Notes: generated by a model not told the origin, from the sequence alone. 64,000 nt of DNA from Candidatus Hadarchaeales archaeon (GCA_038736355.1 JAVYML010000002.1:1-64000); one strand, 5' to 3'; counted from the first letter of the stretch, positions 32,243-42,374 are shown. A program made the numbers and translations.

Positions 32243-33556
32243 ATGATGTTTGGATATTCCGGGGAGCTGGCCAAACTCCTCTCGGAGCTCTCCATCAAGG
32301 TGGGGGACCTCGTGAGGGTGGAGAGCGGGGAAAGAGTATACGAGGGAATCCTGATGCCCAGGACCGAACTGGGCGATCCCACTTGCTTGGTGCTGAAGCT
32401 CCCAAACGGTTACAACATAGGAGTGAGGATAGGAAAGGAGACTAGGATCACCAAGTTGGGAGAAGGGGAGGGTTGGAAGGGACTCCCCCCACCCTCTCCC
32501 CCCGATCCCTCCAAACCCCTCGTGAGGCTGGTGGGAACGGGGGGCACCATAGCTTCGAGGGTGGATTACAGAACGGGGGGAGTCCACCCTGCCTTCTCAC
32601 CGGAAGAGCTCTATTCCTTGGTCCCCGAGCTGGCTGAACTGGCTAGGCTGGAAACGGTGGAGGCCTGTAGCGTTTTCAGTGAACACATGACCCCTGAACT
32701 CTGGGTGAGGATAGCGGAGAAGGTGGCGGAAGGTCTGAACGCCGGGGCTAAAGGGGTGGTGGTGGCGCATGGTACCGATACCATGGCCTACACTTCTTCC
32801 GCCCTCAGCTTCATGCTGAAAAACCTCACCGGACCCGTGGTCCTCGTGGGCGCCCAGCGTTCCTCCGATCGTCCGAGCACCGACGCCCATCTCAACCTCT
32901 TGAGTGCGGTAACGGTTGCCTCCCGCTCCGACCTTGGGGAGGTTTGCGTGGTCATGCATGGCTCCATGAACGACGATTACTGCCTGATCCACAGGGGCAC
33001 GAGGGTGAGGAAATGTCATACGAGCCGGAGGGATGCCTTCGTGAGCATCAACGAGGGGCCCTTGGGAATGGTGAAGAACGGGGAAGTGAAGATGCTGAGG
33101 GAATACAGGAAAAGGGGAGAAGGGAGGGTGGAAGTGGACGGCAAGCTAGAACCGAGGGTGCTCCTCCTAAAGGTCACGCCGGGAATGGGCGCCGATCTCC
33201 TCCTTTCCGCCCTAGAACTCGGATACAGGGGGATAGTGCTGGAGGGAACGGGACTGGGGCATGCTCCCGAGACCCTCTTCCCCGCCCTGAAGAGGGCGGA
33301 GGAGGAAGGGATACCGGTGGTGATGACTTCCCAATGCCTCTGGGGAAGGGTCAACCTCCACGTTTACTCCACCGGAAGGGACCTGCTGAAGATGGGGGTA
33401 ATCCCCGCGGAGGACATGCTCCCTGAGGTCGCCTATGTGAAACTCATGTGGGTACTGGGCCACACGAGGGAACCCCAGCAGGTGAGGAGGCTCATGCTCC
33501 AGAACCTGGCGGGCGAGCTTTCCCCCAGGAGTCCCCCTACCCCTTCCCCTCCCTGA
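32243..33556 (+). CDS. gatD: Glutamyl-tRNA(Gln) amidotransferase subunit D
   Basis: The archaeal asparaginase-like subunit that releases ammonia from glutamine or asparagine for GatE. An N-terminal beta-barrel (residues 1-75) is followed by the asparaginase domain with VRLVGTGGTIASRVDY (catalytic Thr), VVAHGTDTMAYTSSAL and VGAQRSSDRPSTDAHLN, all diagnostic. The 437-residue length is typical. Its partner gatE lies about 4 kb downstream on the same strand rather than adjacent. Its end overlaps convergent purC by 20 bases. Confidence 0.97.
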   Translation: MMFGYSGELAKLLSELSIKVGDLVRVESGERVYEGILMPRTELGDPTCLVLKLPNGYNIGVRIGKETRITKLGEGEGWKGLPPPSPPDPSKPLVRLVGTGGTIASRVDYRTGGVHPAFSPEELYSLVPELAELARLETVEACSVFSEHMTPELWVRIAEKVAEGLNAGAKGVVVAHGTDTMAYTSSALSFMLKNLTGPVVLVGAQRSSDRPSTDAHLNLLSAVTVASRSDLGEVCVVMHGSMNDDYCLIHRGTRVRKCHTSRRDAFVSINEGPLGMVKNGEVKMLREYRKRGEGRVEVDGKLEPRVLLLKVTPGMGADLLLSALELGYRGIVLEGTGLGHAPETLFPALKRAEEEGIPVVMTSQCLWGRVNLHVYSTGRDLLKMGVIPAEDMLPEVAYVKLMWVLGHTREPQQVRRLMLQNLAGELSPRSPPTPSPP

Positions 33557-34613
33557 GGTCCCTATCTTCGGCATACTCCCTGTAGGCCCTCACCACCTCA
33601 CGGAGATTGGGTACCTCGAACATCCTCCTTCCCGTTAGGGCGTTGGCGGCCGCCATGTACATCTGACTCACGATCTTCCTCAGCTGTGGATCGAGCCTGG
33701 GGGGTTCCAGCCTGCAGAGGCTTTTCCAATTCTCTACCCCCTTCTCCGCAGCCTCCCTTTTGGCCCTCTCCGTGTCCAAATACCATTCCGTTTTTCTGTA
33801 GTAGAAGCGGGCCACCTCCTTGCTCACGTGGATGCCTTCATAGGTAAACCTGCATTCATCCAGGGTACCCACCACATCCACCACCATCAACCTCCTCTCG
33901 GGATCGAAAGCCAGTTCTATCTTGCCATCCTCGTTCACCATTCCGGCCCGTTGGGCTATTTCCGTTATGACCTCATCCACCCTGAGGAGCAAAGACTTAA
34001 CCTCCTCCACCTCCCTATCCGTCAATCCAGCTATTTCCCTGGCTTCCCTCCAACTGATATACCTGTCACCCTCCTCCAACTTGGTGCTCACCTCGAAGAT
34101 GGGTCTGGCCAACCTCTCACCCGGTTTGGGCATGTGATCCAAGCCCAAATCCTGAAGGGTCACGAGTCCCTGTTGCAGTCTCTTGAAAACAGAGGAACCC
34201 TCGGGGAGGCCGTTCCTGTATATTATCTCGAGGGGAAGCAAGTAGTTTCTCAGGGAGGGACGGTAAACGGTATAATCGTATCTGAGTTTTCCCCCCTCCA
34301 AGTAGGCCTTTGGTCTGTAAACGTTGACCAAATGGATCTCCATTATCCTGGAGGGTTCCTGGAGTTCCTCGAAGCGTACCACCCTTCCCCTCCCATCCAC
34401 CACCCCCCTGTAATGGGTTCTGATCCCCCTTTCCTCCAGCTTCTCGAAGCAGTGGGCTCCCATCAGGCACAGGGCCGCACCCTTTCCTTCGATGTGATCG
34501 GGCATTTCTCCCCAGTCGAAAACCGAATAGCGATCCGAGAAATGGAACCTACCTATTCCCATCTTCGTAGGGGTGGGCTTCTCGATTACCTCCAGATCCT
34601 TGACACTACCCAT
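33537..34613 (-). CDS. purC: SAICAR synthetase PurC
   Basis: Phosphoribosylaminoimidazole-succinocarboxamide synthase of purine biosynthesis. The 358-residue protein follows the longer archaeal form: GIGRFHFSDRYSVFDWGEMPD at the start (FSDRYS is the family ATP-site motif), YDYTVYRP, LPLEIIYRNGLPEGSSVFKRL, PIFEVSTKLEEGDRYIS and a VVDVVGTLDECRFTYEG segment in place of the DTPDSSRFW of the common form. The identification rests on these motifs and is firm at family level. Confidence 0.9.
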   Translation of the reverse strand: MGSVKDLEVIEKPTPTKMGIGRFHFSDRYSVFDWGEMPDHIEGKGAALCLMGAHCFEKLEERGIRTHYRGVVDGRGRVVRFEELQEPSRIMEIHLVNVYRPKAYLEGGKLRYDYTVYRPSLRNYLLPLEIIYRNGLPEGSSVFKRLQQGLVTLQDLGLDHMPKPGERLARPIFEVSTKLEEGDRYISWREAREIAGLTDREVEEVKSLLLRVDEVITEIAQRAGMVNEDGKIELAFDPERRLMVVDVVGTLDECRFTYEGIHVSKEVARFYYRKTEWYLDTERAKREAAEKGVENWKSLCRLEPPRLDPQLRKIVSQMYMAAANALTGRRMFEVPNLREVVRAYREYAEDRDLREGKG

Positions 34614-34640
34614 CTACCCTTTTCTCTTTTTCACAATAAA

Positions 34641-36893
34641 TTACCCCTTCTTTCTTTCGAAGGAAAACACGGAGAGGAGGAAAAGGAGGGCTGCTAGAAA
34701 GGCGTAGAAGATGACCAGGGCTACCAGTTCCCCAAACCTAGCCATGGCAGGCATCTTCGAGAGGGAGAGGACGAGAAAACCTCCACCCATAGTCACCGCG
34801 GAAGCCAGTACTGCCCTCCCTATGCTTCCCGCCGTGCGGGAGGCGATTTCCTCAGGCGATCCACCCTTCCCCTTTTCCTCCCTCAACCTCGAGGAGAGCT
34901 GGACACTGTAGTCTATTCCCATCCCGATCATGAGGGAGAAGCTACCGAGCGTGAAAACGTCTAGGGACCAGCCGAGCAGGTAGAAGGTCGCCAGTTCCCA
35001 CATCACCACCATCCCCACGGGAAGGATGGTGAGGGTACCCACCACGGGAGAACGGAAGAGGAGGATCAGGACGAAGAAGCAGGCGAGGAGGGCCAGGACC
35101 GTCGTCTTCACCATATTGGGAATGACCCTCGAGAAAAGATCCGAGATGACGGCGGGTGCCCCACCCACCGCCGGCTCCCCATCCAACCTCAGGGTAAAGA
35201 AGGGGCTGGAAAAGTTCCTCACGTGTTCCCTCACCACCTCCGTGGCCTTTTTGAAGTCCCTATCGGTTCTGCCAAGCACATAAAAGATCACGAGGGTCTT
35301 CTCCCCCGAAAGGGGTAGGAAAACGCTGTTGGTCCTGCGCAGGTTCTCCAATACCTCCAACACCCCTTCCTTGGTCTGGGGAAGGTTACCCAGCGTGTAA
35401 CCGTAGACGGCATCGGCCACGCTGTAACTACCCCCTATGAGACCCCTGACCCTCGGATCTCCCACCACTTCCCTTTCCAGCACCAGCAACTGTTGAAGGG
35501 CTTGGGGTTGCAGGAAGTCCCCCTGCACCAGGACGAAGAGCTGGTTCTGGCCCCCGAAGAGCTCCTCCATCCTGTGCTGGGTCTGAAGGGATTCCACCCC
35601 CGAAGGCAGGAGGAGGTTAAAGGACATGGTGGACCCCACCCTTGGAGCAACGAGAGCGGAGAGGACCACGGTTACCGCCAAACCCAATAGGATGACCTTG
35701 CGGTGGCGGGAAATTCCCCTCCCGAGGGAAGCCAAACCCCTACTCACTCCCCCCTCCCTTTTGGCCCTACCCACTTCTTCCCTGTGAACGAGTGCTGGGA
35801 GAAGGGTCAGCGTCAGGAGGAAGGCGAAACCCACCGCCAGGGCAGCGAATTGTCCCAGGGTTCTGACCGGTGGGAGATCCGAGATGGAGAAGGAAAGGAA
35901 ACCTATCATGGTGGTCAGGAAGCACATGGCAACGGCCCCACCCACCCTGCTGGCCGAGGTCCGCAGGGCCCCCTCTACCCCCTCTCCCTTCCTCCTCTCC
36001 TCGTAGTACCTGGAGAGGAAGTAGAGGGAGTAATCTATTCCCGCCACCATGGAGATGGGTACGAGGGCCACGTGGATGGAAGTGAAATCAGAACCCGTTA
36101 GACCCATTATTCCCATCGTCCAGAGGGCCGCCAGTCCTACCACCAACAGGCACCTGCCCACATCGGAGAACCTCCTGAAGGTCAGAAAGAGGAGGAAGAG
36201 GATGAAGAGAAAGGTGGCGGGCATGAGCACCCTGTTGTCCCTGTTCATAACCTCCCTTATGTCCCTCTCCATGGAATAGGATCCGGTGAGGTGGAGGCTC
36301 AGACCCTCTACCCCCTTGATCTCCCTTCCCATTGCCTCCACCGCTTCCATGAGCCTCTCCTTGGGCAGGGAAGAATTCAGATATACCATCATCTTCCCCG
36401 CCCTCAAATCGGGCGTCAGGTAGCCGGAGAGCTGTGCGGAGGTCTGGGGATTGGACATGAGGGTAAGGTAGGCAGCCATTACCATCTGTTCGACGAGGGG
36501 ATCGTTGGAGGGATTCCCAAGCATCTCCCTCACTTGGGGGAGATGCTGGAGGAGGAGATCGGCATAGGAAGGACATCTCAACACCACGTTCTCCAGTTCG
36601 GGAGAGGAGAGGAGGAAATTCTCCAAGTAGAGGATCCTTCTGAGAGCCTCGGCCCTGAGTAGGTTCTCCCCCTCTATCAGGACCGTTTCAAAGATCATTC
36701 CCTGGAACTCGCTGGCAACGAGCAGGGTCACTTTAACCGAGGGCTGTTCGGAGGAGAGGAACTTCTTGTAGTCGGAGGTCTGCCTTACCTGACCGGCACC
36801 ATAGGCCATGAAACAGGAAAAGAGGAGGACGACGAACAGGATGGTTTTCTTCCTCCTAGCACAGGAAAGGGCGACCCTATCAAGCATCTGCAA
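34641..36893 (-). CDS. RND-superfamily (MmpL/COG1033) membrane protein
   Basis: A 750-residue exporter-like protein with one helix at the N-terminus, a large extracytoplasmic loop, a sterol-sensing-domain-like block of helices (about residues 200-365, with GIDYSLYFLSRYYEERRKG), and a repeat of the same layout in the second half (GIDYSVQLSSRLREEKGKG near 665). The duplicated GIDYS motifs in helix 4 carry the Asp expected for proton coupling. Archaeal members may transport lipids or hydrophobic compounds; the substrate is unknown. Confidence 0.92.
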   Translation of the reverse strand: MQMLDRVALSCARRKKTILFVVLLFSCFMAYGAGQVRQTSDYKKFLSSEQPSVKVTLLVASEFQGMIFETVLIEGENLLRAEALRRILYLENFLLSSPELENVVLRCPSYADLLLQHLPQVREMLGNPSNDPLVEQMVMAAYLTLMSNPQTSAQLSGYLTPDLRAGKMMVYLNSSLPKERLMEAVEAMGREIKGVEGLSLHLTGSYSMERDIREVMNRDNRVLMPATFLFILFLLFLTFRRFSDVGRCLLVVGLAALWTMGIMGLTGSDFTSIHVALVPISMVAGIDYSLYFLSRYYEERRKGEGVEGALRTSASRVGGAVAMCFLTTMIGFLSFSISDLPPVRTLGQFAALAVGFAFLLTLTLLPALVHREEVGRAKREGGVSRGLASLGRGISRHRKVILLGLAVTVVLSALVAPRVGSTMSFNLLLPSGVESLQTQHRMEELFGGQNQLFVLVQGDFLQPQALQQLLVLEREVVGDPRVRGLIGGSYSVADAVYGYTLGNLPQTKEGVLEVLENLRRTNSVFLPLSGEKTLVIFYVLGRTDRDFKKATEVVREHVRNFSSPFFTLRLDGEPAVGGAPAVISDLFSRVIPNMVKTTVLALLACFFVLILLFRSPVVGTLTILPVGMVVMWELATFYLLGWSLDVFTLGSFSLMIGMGIDYSVQLSSRLREEKGKGGSPEEIASRTAGSIGRAVLASAVTMGGGFLVLSLSKMPAMARFGELVALVIFYAFLAALLFLLSVFSFERKKG

Positions 36894-36938
36894 AGATACC
36901 TTCCTCTCCTTTAAAGGATTTCTTGAAATCCTTCTTGA

Positions 36939-37616
36939 ATGGCACCCCTTCCCAGATCCTTCTACGAAAGGGATCCCTCAAAGGTGGCGAGGGAACTGCT
37001 TGGGAAGATACTGGTACACCGCTCGAAGGAGGGTCTCACCTCGGGAAGGATCGTCGAAACGGAAGCCTACTACGGGGAAGGGGATCCCGCCTCCAGGGCC
37101 TCGAAGGGAAAGACCAAGAAGAACGAGGTGATGTGGGGACCGAGGGGAATTTCCTTCGTCTACATGGTACACGGGAACTGGCTCTTCAACGTCGTCGCGG
37201 GAAGAAAGGGGGAAGCGGGTGCGGTACTGGTGAGGGCCCTAGAGCCCCTGGAAGGGACAGAACTCATGAAGAGGAGGAGGGGGGTGGAGGAGGAAAGGGA
37301 ACTGACTTCCGGTCCGGGGAAGCTCACGAAGGCCATGGGTATCACCGGTCTCCACCACGGAAAGGATCTCACGGATCCCGAAGGAGACCTCCTCATCCTT
37401 CCCGGAAGGAGGGTTGGGAAGATAGCGAGTTCCCACCGAATAGGGGTGAAGGAGGACCTTCCTCAAAAGCTCCGCTTCTACCTCTCAGGAAATCCCTTCG
37501 TTTCCAAAGCGTTGCTTTCTAAAGCTCCACGAACAAAAGAGGTGGATGGAAAGGGACTACTCCAAGCTGGGCTTGAAGGTGGGTCTGGAAATCCATCAAG
37601 AGCTCGACACGAATAA
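36939..37616 (+). CDS. DNA-3-methyladenine glycosylase (AAG/MPG family)
   Basis: Excises alkylated purines. The 225-residue protein matches the AAG fold: RSFYERDPSKVARELLGKILVHRS, GRIVETEAYYGEGDPASRASKGKTKKNEVMWGPRGISFVYMVHGNWLFNVV (active-site Glu in VETEAY) and LTSGPGKLTKAMGI. The last 24 codons overlap the gatE start by 71 bases in another frame, and the overlapping tail (about residues 202-225) is not conserved in character, so the original end may have been earlier. Confidence 0.93.
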   Translation: MAPLPRSFYERDPSKVARELLGKILVHRSKEGLTSGRIVETEAYYGEGDPASRASKGKTKKNEVMWGPRGISFVYMVHGNWLFNVVAGRKGEAGAVLVRALEPLEGTELMKRRRGVEEERELTSGPGKLTKAMGITGLHHGKDLTDPEGDLLILPGRRVGKIASSHRIGVKEDLPQKLRFYLSGNPFVSKALLSKAPRTKEVDGKGLLQAGLEGGSGNPSRARHE

Positions 37617-39438
37617 ACTCTTCTGTCGATGTCCCTCCGTCCTACGCGAGGAGAAGGCCCCCCTCGAGGTGAGGAGGAGGTTGCATGTCTCCCAGAGCGA
37701 GCTCGGGGAGGTGGATAGGGCCGCCCTCCTCGAGGTCTCCAAGGAGAGGGAATTCAGATATCAAGTCTATCCCGATACCACATGCTTGGTGGAGCTGGAC
37801 GAGGAACCTCCCCATCCCCTCAACGAGGAAGCCCTGGAGGTGGCCCTCACGCTCTCCCTCATGCTGGAAGCAAAACCCGTGGATGAGATCTACGTGATGA
37901 GGAAAATCGTCGTGGACGGAAGCAACACCTCTGGCTTCCAGCGGACGGCCCTCATAGCCACGGACGGAAAGATCAGGACGGAGAAGGGAGTCTTCCGTCT
38001 CCCCACCATCTGCTTGGAAGAGGATGCTGCCAGAAAGGTGGGAGAAGGGGAGGGATATGTGGAGTACAGGTTGGACAGGTTGGGAATTCCCCTTCTGGAA
38101 GTGGCCACGGCACCGGAATTCTCAGACCCAAAGACTCCGGCGGAGGTAGCCCTCCGACTGGGAATGTTGATGAGGGCCACGGGAAAGGTGAAGAGGGGAT
38201 TGGGCACCATAAGACAGGACCTGAACATCTCCATCTCCGGAGGGGCCAGGCAAGAGATCAAGGGTATCCAAGAACTGGAGCTCATACCCATCGTGATAGA
38301 GAGGGAAGTCCAGAGGCAGCTGTCCCTTCTGGAGATAAGGGAGGAATTGAGGAGGAGGGGTGCGGGAGGAGTGGAGAGGAAGTTTTTGGATGTCACCCGC
38401 CTCTTCGAGAAAACGGGCTCCCAGCTGGTGAGGAGGGCCCTCGAGAAGGGGGGGAAGGTGATGGCCCTCAAGTTGCCGGGTTTCTCCGGTCTCCTCGGAA
38501 GGGAAATACAACCGGGTAGGAGGTTGGGCACGGAACTCTCCGATAGGGCAAGGGTGGAGGGAGGTGTGGGAGGAATCCTCCACACGGACGAGTTACCGGG
38601 ATACGGGATCTCGGAGGAAGAGGTGGAGAGCCTCAGAAAGGAGGTGGGGGCGGGAGAAGGGGATGCCGTGGTAATGGTGATGGGACCGGAAGAGAGGTGC
38701 AGGAAGGCCCTTGAAGCTGTGGCCAAAAGGGCGGAAGAAGCGAAGGAGGGTGTGCCGGCCGAGACCCGAAGGGCCCTGCCCGACGGAAACACGGAATTCA
38801 TGAGACCCCTTCCGGGGGCAGAAAGGATGTATCCCGAAACCGACATACCCCCCATCCCCATCACCCCCGAGAAGCTGGCTTCCCTGAGGCTCCCCGAACC
38901 TCCCGAAAAAACCAAGGAAAGGTTAAGGGGATATGGACTCTCGGGAGAAACCGCGGATCGCCTGCTCTATTCCGGGATGGTGGAGACCTTTGAGAGGCTG
39001 GTGAGGGAATCCGGCGCATCCCCCAAGCTAGTGGCCTTTACCCTCCTCGAAACCATGGTGAGCCTGAGGAGGGAAGGAAGGAGGGTGGAAAGGATTGGGG
39101 AGGAATTCCTGCTGGAAGCCTTTAGGAAGGTGGCCTCAGGGGAAATCGCCAAGGAAGCCCTCCCGGAACTCCTGAAGCTGGCGGCGGAGGGAAAGGAGGT
39201 GGGGGAAGCCATAAGGGAACTCGGTTTGGAAAGGGTGGGGGAGGAGGAGCTTAGAGCCAAGGTGGAGGAAGTCGTTTCCTCCCATCTGGAGCTCGTGAGG
39301 GAAAGGGGGGAGGGGGCCGTGCGTCCCCTCATGGGCATCCTCATGAAATACTTCAGGGGGAAGGTGGACGGAAAGGTGGTGAACGAATTACTCACGAGGG
39401 AAGTGAAGAGGAGGCTGGGAGAGTGTGTGGAATCATAG
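37546..39438 (+). CDS. gatE: Glutamyl-tRNA(Gln) amidotransferase subunit E
   Basis: The GatB-like kinase/transamidase subunit that converts Glu-tRNA(Gln) to Gln-tRNA(Gln) with GatD. The 630-residue protein begins LGLKVGLEIHQELDTNKLFCRCPS as expected, has VDGSNTSGFQRTALIA and LEEDAARKV, the archaeal-specific AspRS-like insertion (about 280-400, with LPGFSGLLGREIQPGRRLGTELSDRA) and the helical YqeY tail at about 490-630. It overlaps the upstream glycosylase gene by 71 bases and glmS by 16. Confidence 0.97.
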   Translation: MERDYSKLGLKVGLEIHQELDTNKLFCRCPSVLREEKAPLEVRRRLHVSQSELGEVDRAALLEVSKEREFRYQVYPDTTCLVELDEEPPHPLNEEALEVALTLSLMLEAKPVDEIYVMRKIVVDGSNTSGFQRTALIATDGKIRTEKGVFRLPTICLEEDAARKVGEGEGYVEYRLDRLGIPLLEVATAPEFSDPKTPAEVALRLGMLMRATGKVKRGLGTIRQDLNISISGGARQEIKGIQELELIPIVIEREVQRQLSLLEIREELRRRGAGGVERKFLDVTRLFEKTGSQLVRRALEKGGKVMALKLPGFSGLLGREIQPGRRLGTELSDRARVEGGVGGILHTDELPGYGISEEEVESLRKEVGAGEGDAVVMVMGPEERCRKALEAVAKRAEEAKEGVPAETRRALPDGNTEFMRPLPGAERMYPETDIPPIPITPEKLASLRLPEPPEKTKERLRGYGLSGETADRLLYSGMVETFERLVRESGASPKLVAFTLLETMVSLRREGRRVERIGEEFLLEAFRKVASGEIAKEALPELLKLAAEGKEVGEAIRELGLERVGEEELRAKVEEVVSSHLELVRERGEGAVRPLMGILMKYFRGKVDGKVVNELLTREVKRRLGECVES

Positions 39439-41231
39439 GGTACGTGGGTACGAGGAAGGCCGCCCCCCTTCTCCTGGAGGGGCTGAGAAGGCTGGAATAC
39501 AGGGGGTATGACTCAGCGGGAATAGCCACTCTGGAAGGAAAGCTTTGGGTGAAGAAGGATGCGGGAAAGCTGGAGGAGATAGAAAGGAGGTTGGGCCTCT
39601 CCTCTCTGCCCGGAAGGGTGGGGATAGGGCACGTGAGATGGGCCACACACGGAAGTCCCACGAGGAGGAACGCCCATCCCCACCTCGACGACTCGGGGGA
39701 GGTGGCGGTGGTACACAACGGCATCATAGAGAACTACTTGGAGCTGAGGAAGGTGCTGGAGAGGAAGGGACACAGGTTCGTTTCGGAAACGGATACGGAG
39801 GTAATCCCCCATCTCATCTCCCACTTCCTCAGGAAGGGTGAGGGACTGGAGAGGAGTGTGGAGAGGGCGGTGGGGGAGTTGAAGGGAAGCCTGGCCATGG
39901 CCGTGCTCTACGTGGGGGAACCGGAGAAGCTCATAGGGGTGCGCCGCAATTCCCCCCTCCTGGTGGGGAAGGGGGAGGGGGAGAGCTTTCTGGCCTCGGA
40001 CATTCCCGCCCTCCTCCCCTTCACCAGGAAGGTGGTACCCCTCCAAGAGGAAGAGATGGTCGTCCTCACCTCCTACTCCTTTTCCCTAAGACACCTCCCT
40101 TCCCGAAAGACCATCGAGAGGAAGCCCATGACGGTGAAATGGACGGCGGAGATGGCTGAAAAGGGAGGATACCCACACTTCACCCTGAAGGAAATCTTTG
40201 AACAACCTTGGGCGGTGGGGGAGACCCTGCGGGGGGCAGGGGAAGAGGTGGGGAAGCTCTCCCGTTTCCTGCTGAGGGCAGAGCGCCTCTATTTCGTGGG
40301 GTGCGGAACCTCCTACCATGCCGCGGTGGTGGGGAAATATCTACTCGCCAAGCTGGCTGGTCTGCCCGTGGAAGCCGTGGTAGCTTCCGAATTCTCCGAA
40401 AGTTGCGGAGGGGATGGAAGGACGGCCATACTCGCCATCAGCCAATCCGGGGAGACCGCAGACGTGCTCAGGGCGGTGAGGACGGTGAGGGCCTTTGGAG
40501 GAAAGGTAGCCTGCCTCACCAACGTGGTGGGAAGTTCGGTGACTAGGGAGAGCCAGCTCTCCTGCTACATCAGGGCGGGACCAGAGGTGAGCGTGGTGGC
40601 CACCAAAACCTTCACCTCTCAAGTAGCCTATCTACTCCTCCTCTCGCTGGAGCTGGGGGAGGAGAGCGGGAGACTCGGAAGGGGCGAAAAGAAGGAACTC
40701 CTCTCCGATCTCTTGGGCTCCCCCAAGCTCATGGAAAGCACCCTCCGTCCCTCCATGAGGAAAACGAAGGCGCTGGCGAGGGAAATGCTGAGGGAAGAGC
40801 ATCTCTACCTAGTGGGGAGGGGACTGGGATATCCCATCGCCATGGAGGGCGCCCTCAAGGTCAAGGAGATTTCCTACCAGCACGCAGAGGCGCTGGCAGG
40901 GGGGGAGCTGAAGCACGGAACGCTTGCCCTACTCGAGAAGGGAACTCCTGTGATAGGGGTGGCCGTGCCGGGTGAGACCAAGGGGAAACTCATGAACAAC
41001 CTGGAGGAAATGAGGGCGAGGGGGGCTAGGATAATAGCGGTGGCGGAGGAGGGTGATGGGGAAGTGGAGGAGCATGCGGATCTCCTGCTCCCCGTATCCA
41101 AGACGGGAGAGTTCCTCAGCCCCCTCACCTTCATCCTCCCCCTCCAGCTCCTAGCCTACCACCTCTCCGTGGGAAGGGGTCTGGACCCAGACAGGCCCCG
41201 TTCCCTGGCCAAGTCCGTGACGGTGGAGTGA
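39423..41231 (+). CDS. glmS: Glutamine-fructose-6-phosphate aminotransferase GlmS
   Basis: Makes glucosamine 6-phosphate, the entry to amino-sugar synthesis. After GTG initiation, the catalytic Cys is residue 2 (MCGIIGYVG). The glutaminase domain shows RLEYRGYDSAGIA, GIGHVRWATHGSPT and HNGIIENY; two SIS domains follow with GCGTSYHAA and QSGETADVL (about residues 298-350), and the final PRSLAKSVTVE is the conserved tail. Length 602 is normal. It overlaps gatE by 16 bases. Confidence 0.97.
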   Translation: MCGIIGYVGTRKAAPLLLEGLRRLEYRGYDSAGIATLEGKLWVKKDAGKLEEIERRLGLSSLPGRVGIGHVRWATHGSPTRRNAHPHLDDSGEVAVVHNGIIENYLELRKVLERKGHRFVSETDTEVIPHLISHFLRKGEGLERSVERAVGELKGSLAMAVLYVGEPEKLIGVRRNSPLLVGKGEGESFLASDIPALLPFTRKVVPLQEEEMVVLTSYSFSLRHLPSRKTIERKPMTVKWTAEMAEKGGYPHFTLKEIFEQPWAVGETLRGAGEEVGKLSRFLLRAERLYFVGCGTSYHAAVVGKYLLAKLAGLPVEAVVASEFSESCGGDGRTAILAISQSGETADVLRAVRTVRAFGGKVACLTNVVGSSVTRESQLSCYIRAGPEVSVVATKTFTSQVAYLLLLSLELGEESGRLGRGEKKELLSDLLGSPKLMESTLRPSMRKTKALAREMLREEHLYLVGRGLGYPIAMEGALKVKEISYQHAEALAGGELKHGTLALLEKGTPVIGVAVPGETKGKLMNNLEEMRARGARIIAVAEEGDGEVEEHADLLLPVSKTGEFLSPLTFILPLQLLAYHLSVGRGLDPDRPRSLAKSVTVE

Positions 41232-41264
41232 GGGACCCTTTCTCGGGCTTCCAGGCCCCTCAGG

Positions 41265-42374
41265 CTAGCCCTTGATCTCCTCTTCGTAAATCTCCCCAAC
41301 CAATTCCGCTATGGCTGGGGCTGCCGTAAGACCGGGTGACTCTATGCCTACCAAGTTTATGAAACCGAAAAACCCCCTATCGGCTTCGTGCCTTATGACG
41401 AAGTCCCTGAACCCCTCCCCAGGACCATGCAGTTTGGGTCTCACTCCCGAAAACTCGGGTATGAGCTGGTACTCCTGAATGGAGGGCAGGAACCTCCCTA
41501 TCTCTTTCCTGAATTCAAGCTCCTCCGAAGTCACACCGTATTCCGGCTGTGAAACATAGTAAGCGTTGGGTCCAGCCCTCACGGTTCCCCCCAGGTCGGG
41601 AGTGAGATGGATCCCCAACCCCTCACCTCGGGGAACGGGGTACACGGGCATTCTCACGGGTGGTCTGTTGAACCTGAAATAATCGCCCTTACAGTAGTGG
41701 ATCCTGTAGCCGAGCTCGTCCACCCTCAAACCCACCAGAGAAGCCACTCTGTCCGAGCTGAGGCCGGCACAGTTGACCACGCTGCTGGCTTTTATTTCAA
41801 ATTCCTCCCCCCCGCTGATCCCCCTCAGCTCATACCCATCCACCACCTTCCGAATACCCGTGACCTCCGTCCTGGTGACCAAGATGGCACCTTTCTGAGA
41901 GGCCCTCGCCCGGAAATATTCTAGAAGTGAGTCGGGATCCACTATGCCCGTGGAGGGGGAATAAAGGGCTTCCACAGCCCTTATCCTGGGTTCCATCTCC
42001 CTGATCTCCTTCTCTTCCAGGAGCCTCAGACCCTCCACTCCATTCTCTTCCCCCCACCGCATGAGCCTCTCCAGTTCTCCCATTTCTTCCTCCTCCACCG
42101 CCACGGTAAGTTTTCCCGTCCTCCTGTGCGGAAGCCTGTATCTCTCGCAGATCTGGTAAAGGAGGGAATTGCCCCTCACGCACAGCTTGGCCTTCAGGGA
42201 ACCTGGGGGATAGTGGATGCCCGAATGGATCACCCCGCTGTTGTGGGTGCTCGTTTCCTGCCCGAACCTTTCCCTTCTCTCCAGCAGATATACCCCCTGG
42301 CTCCTCTCGGATAGTTCTGCGGCCACTGCCAGGCCCACTACCCCCCCTCCTATCACCACCGTCTCCACCCTCAT
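41265..42374 (-). CDS. FAD-dependent oxidoreductase of the LhgO / glycerol-3-phosphate dehydrogenase type
   Basis: A 369-residue DAO-fold flavoprotein with the FAD loop VVIGGGVVGLAVAAELSER (residues 6-24), ETSTHNSGVIHSGIHYPPGSLKAKLCVRG, VVNCAGLSSDR and GIESPGLTAAPAIAELV at the end. The HNSGVIHSGIHY motif is characteristic of L-2-hydroxyglutarate oxidase-like enzymes; some archaeal relatives act on glycerol 1/3-phosphate or geranylgeranyl lipids. The exact substrate is uncertain. It converges on glmS with a gap of 33 bases. Confidence 0.88.
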   Translation of the reverse strand: MRVETVVIGGGVVGLAVAAELSERSQGVYLLERRERFGQETSTHNSGVIHSGIHYPPGSLKAKLCVRGNSLLYQICERYRLPHRRTGKLTVAVEEEEMGELERLMRWGEENGVEGLRLLEEKEIREMEPRIRAVEALYSPSTGIVDPDSLLEYFRARASQKGAILVTRTEVTGIRKVVDGYELRGISGGEEFEIKASSVVNCAGLSSDRVASLVGLRVDELGYRIHYCKGDYFRFNRPPVRMPVYPVPRGEGLGIHLTPDLGGTVRAGPNAYYVSQPEYGVTSEELEFRKEIGRFLPSIQEYQLIPEFSGVRPKLHGPGEGFRDFVIRHEADRGFFGFINLVGIESPGLTAAPAIAELVGEIYEEEIKG

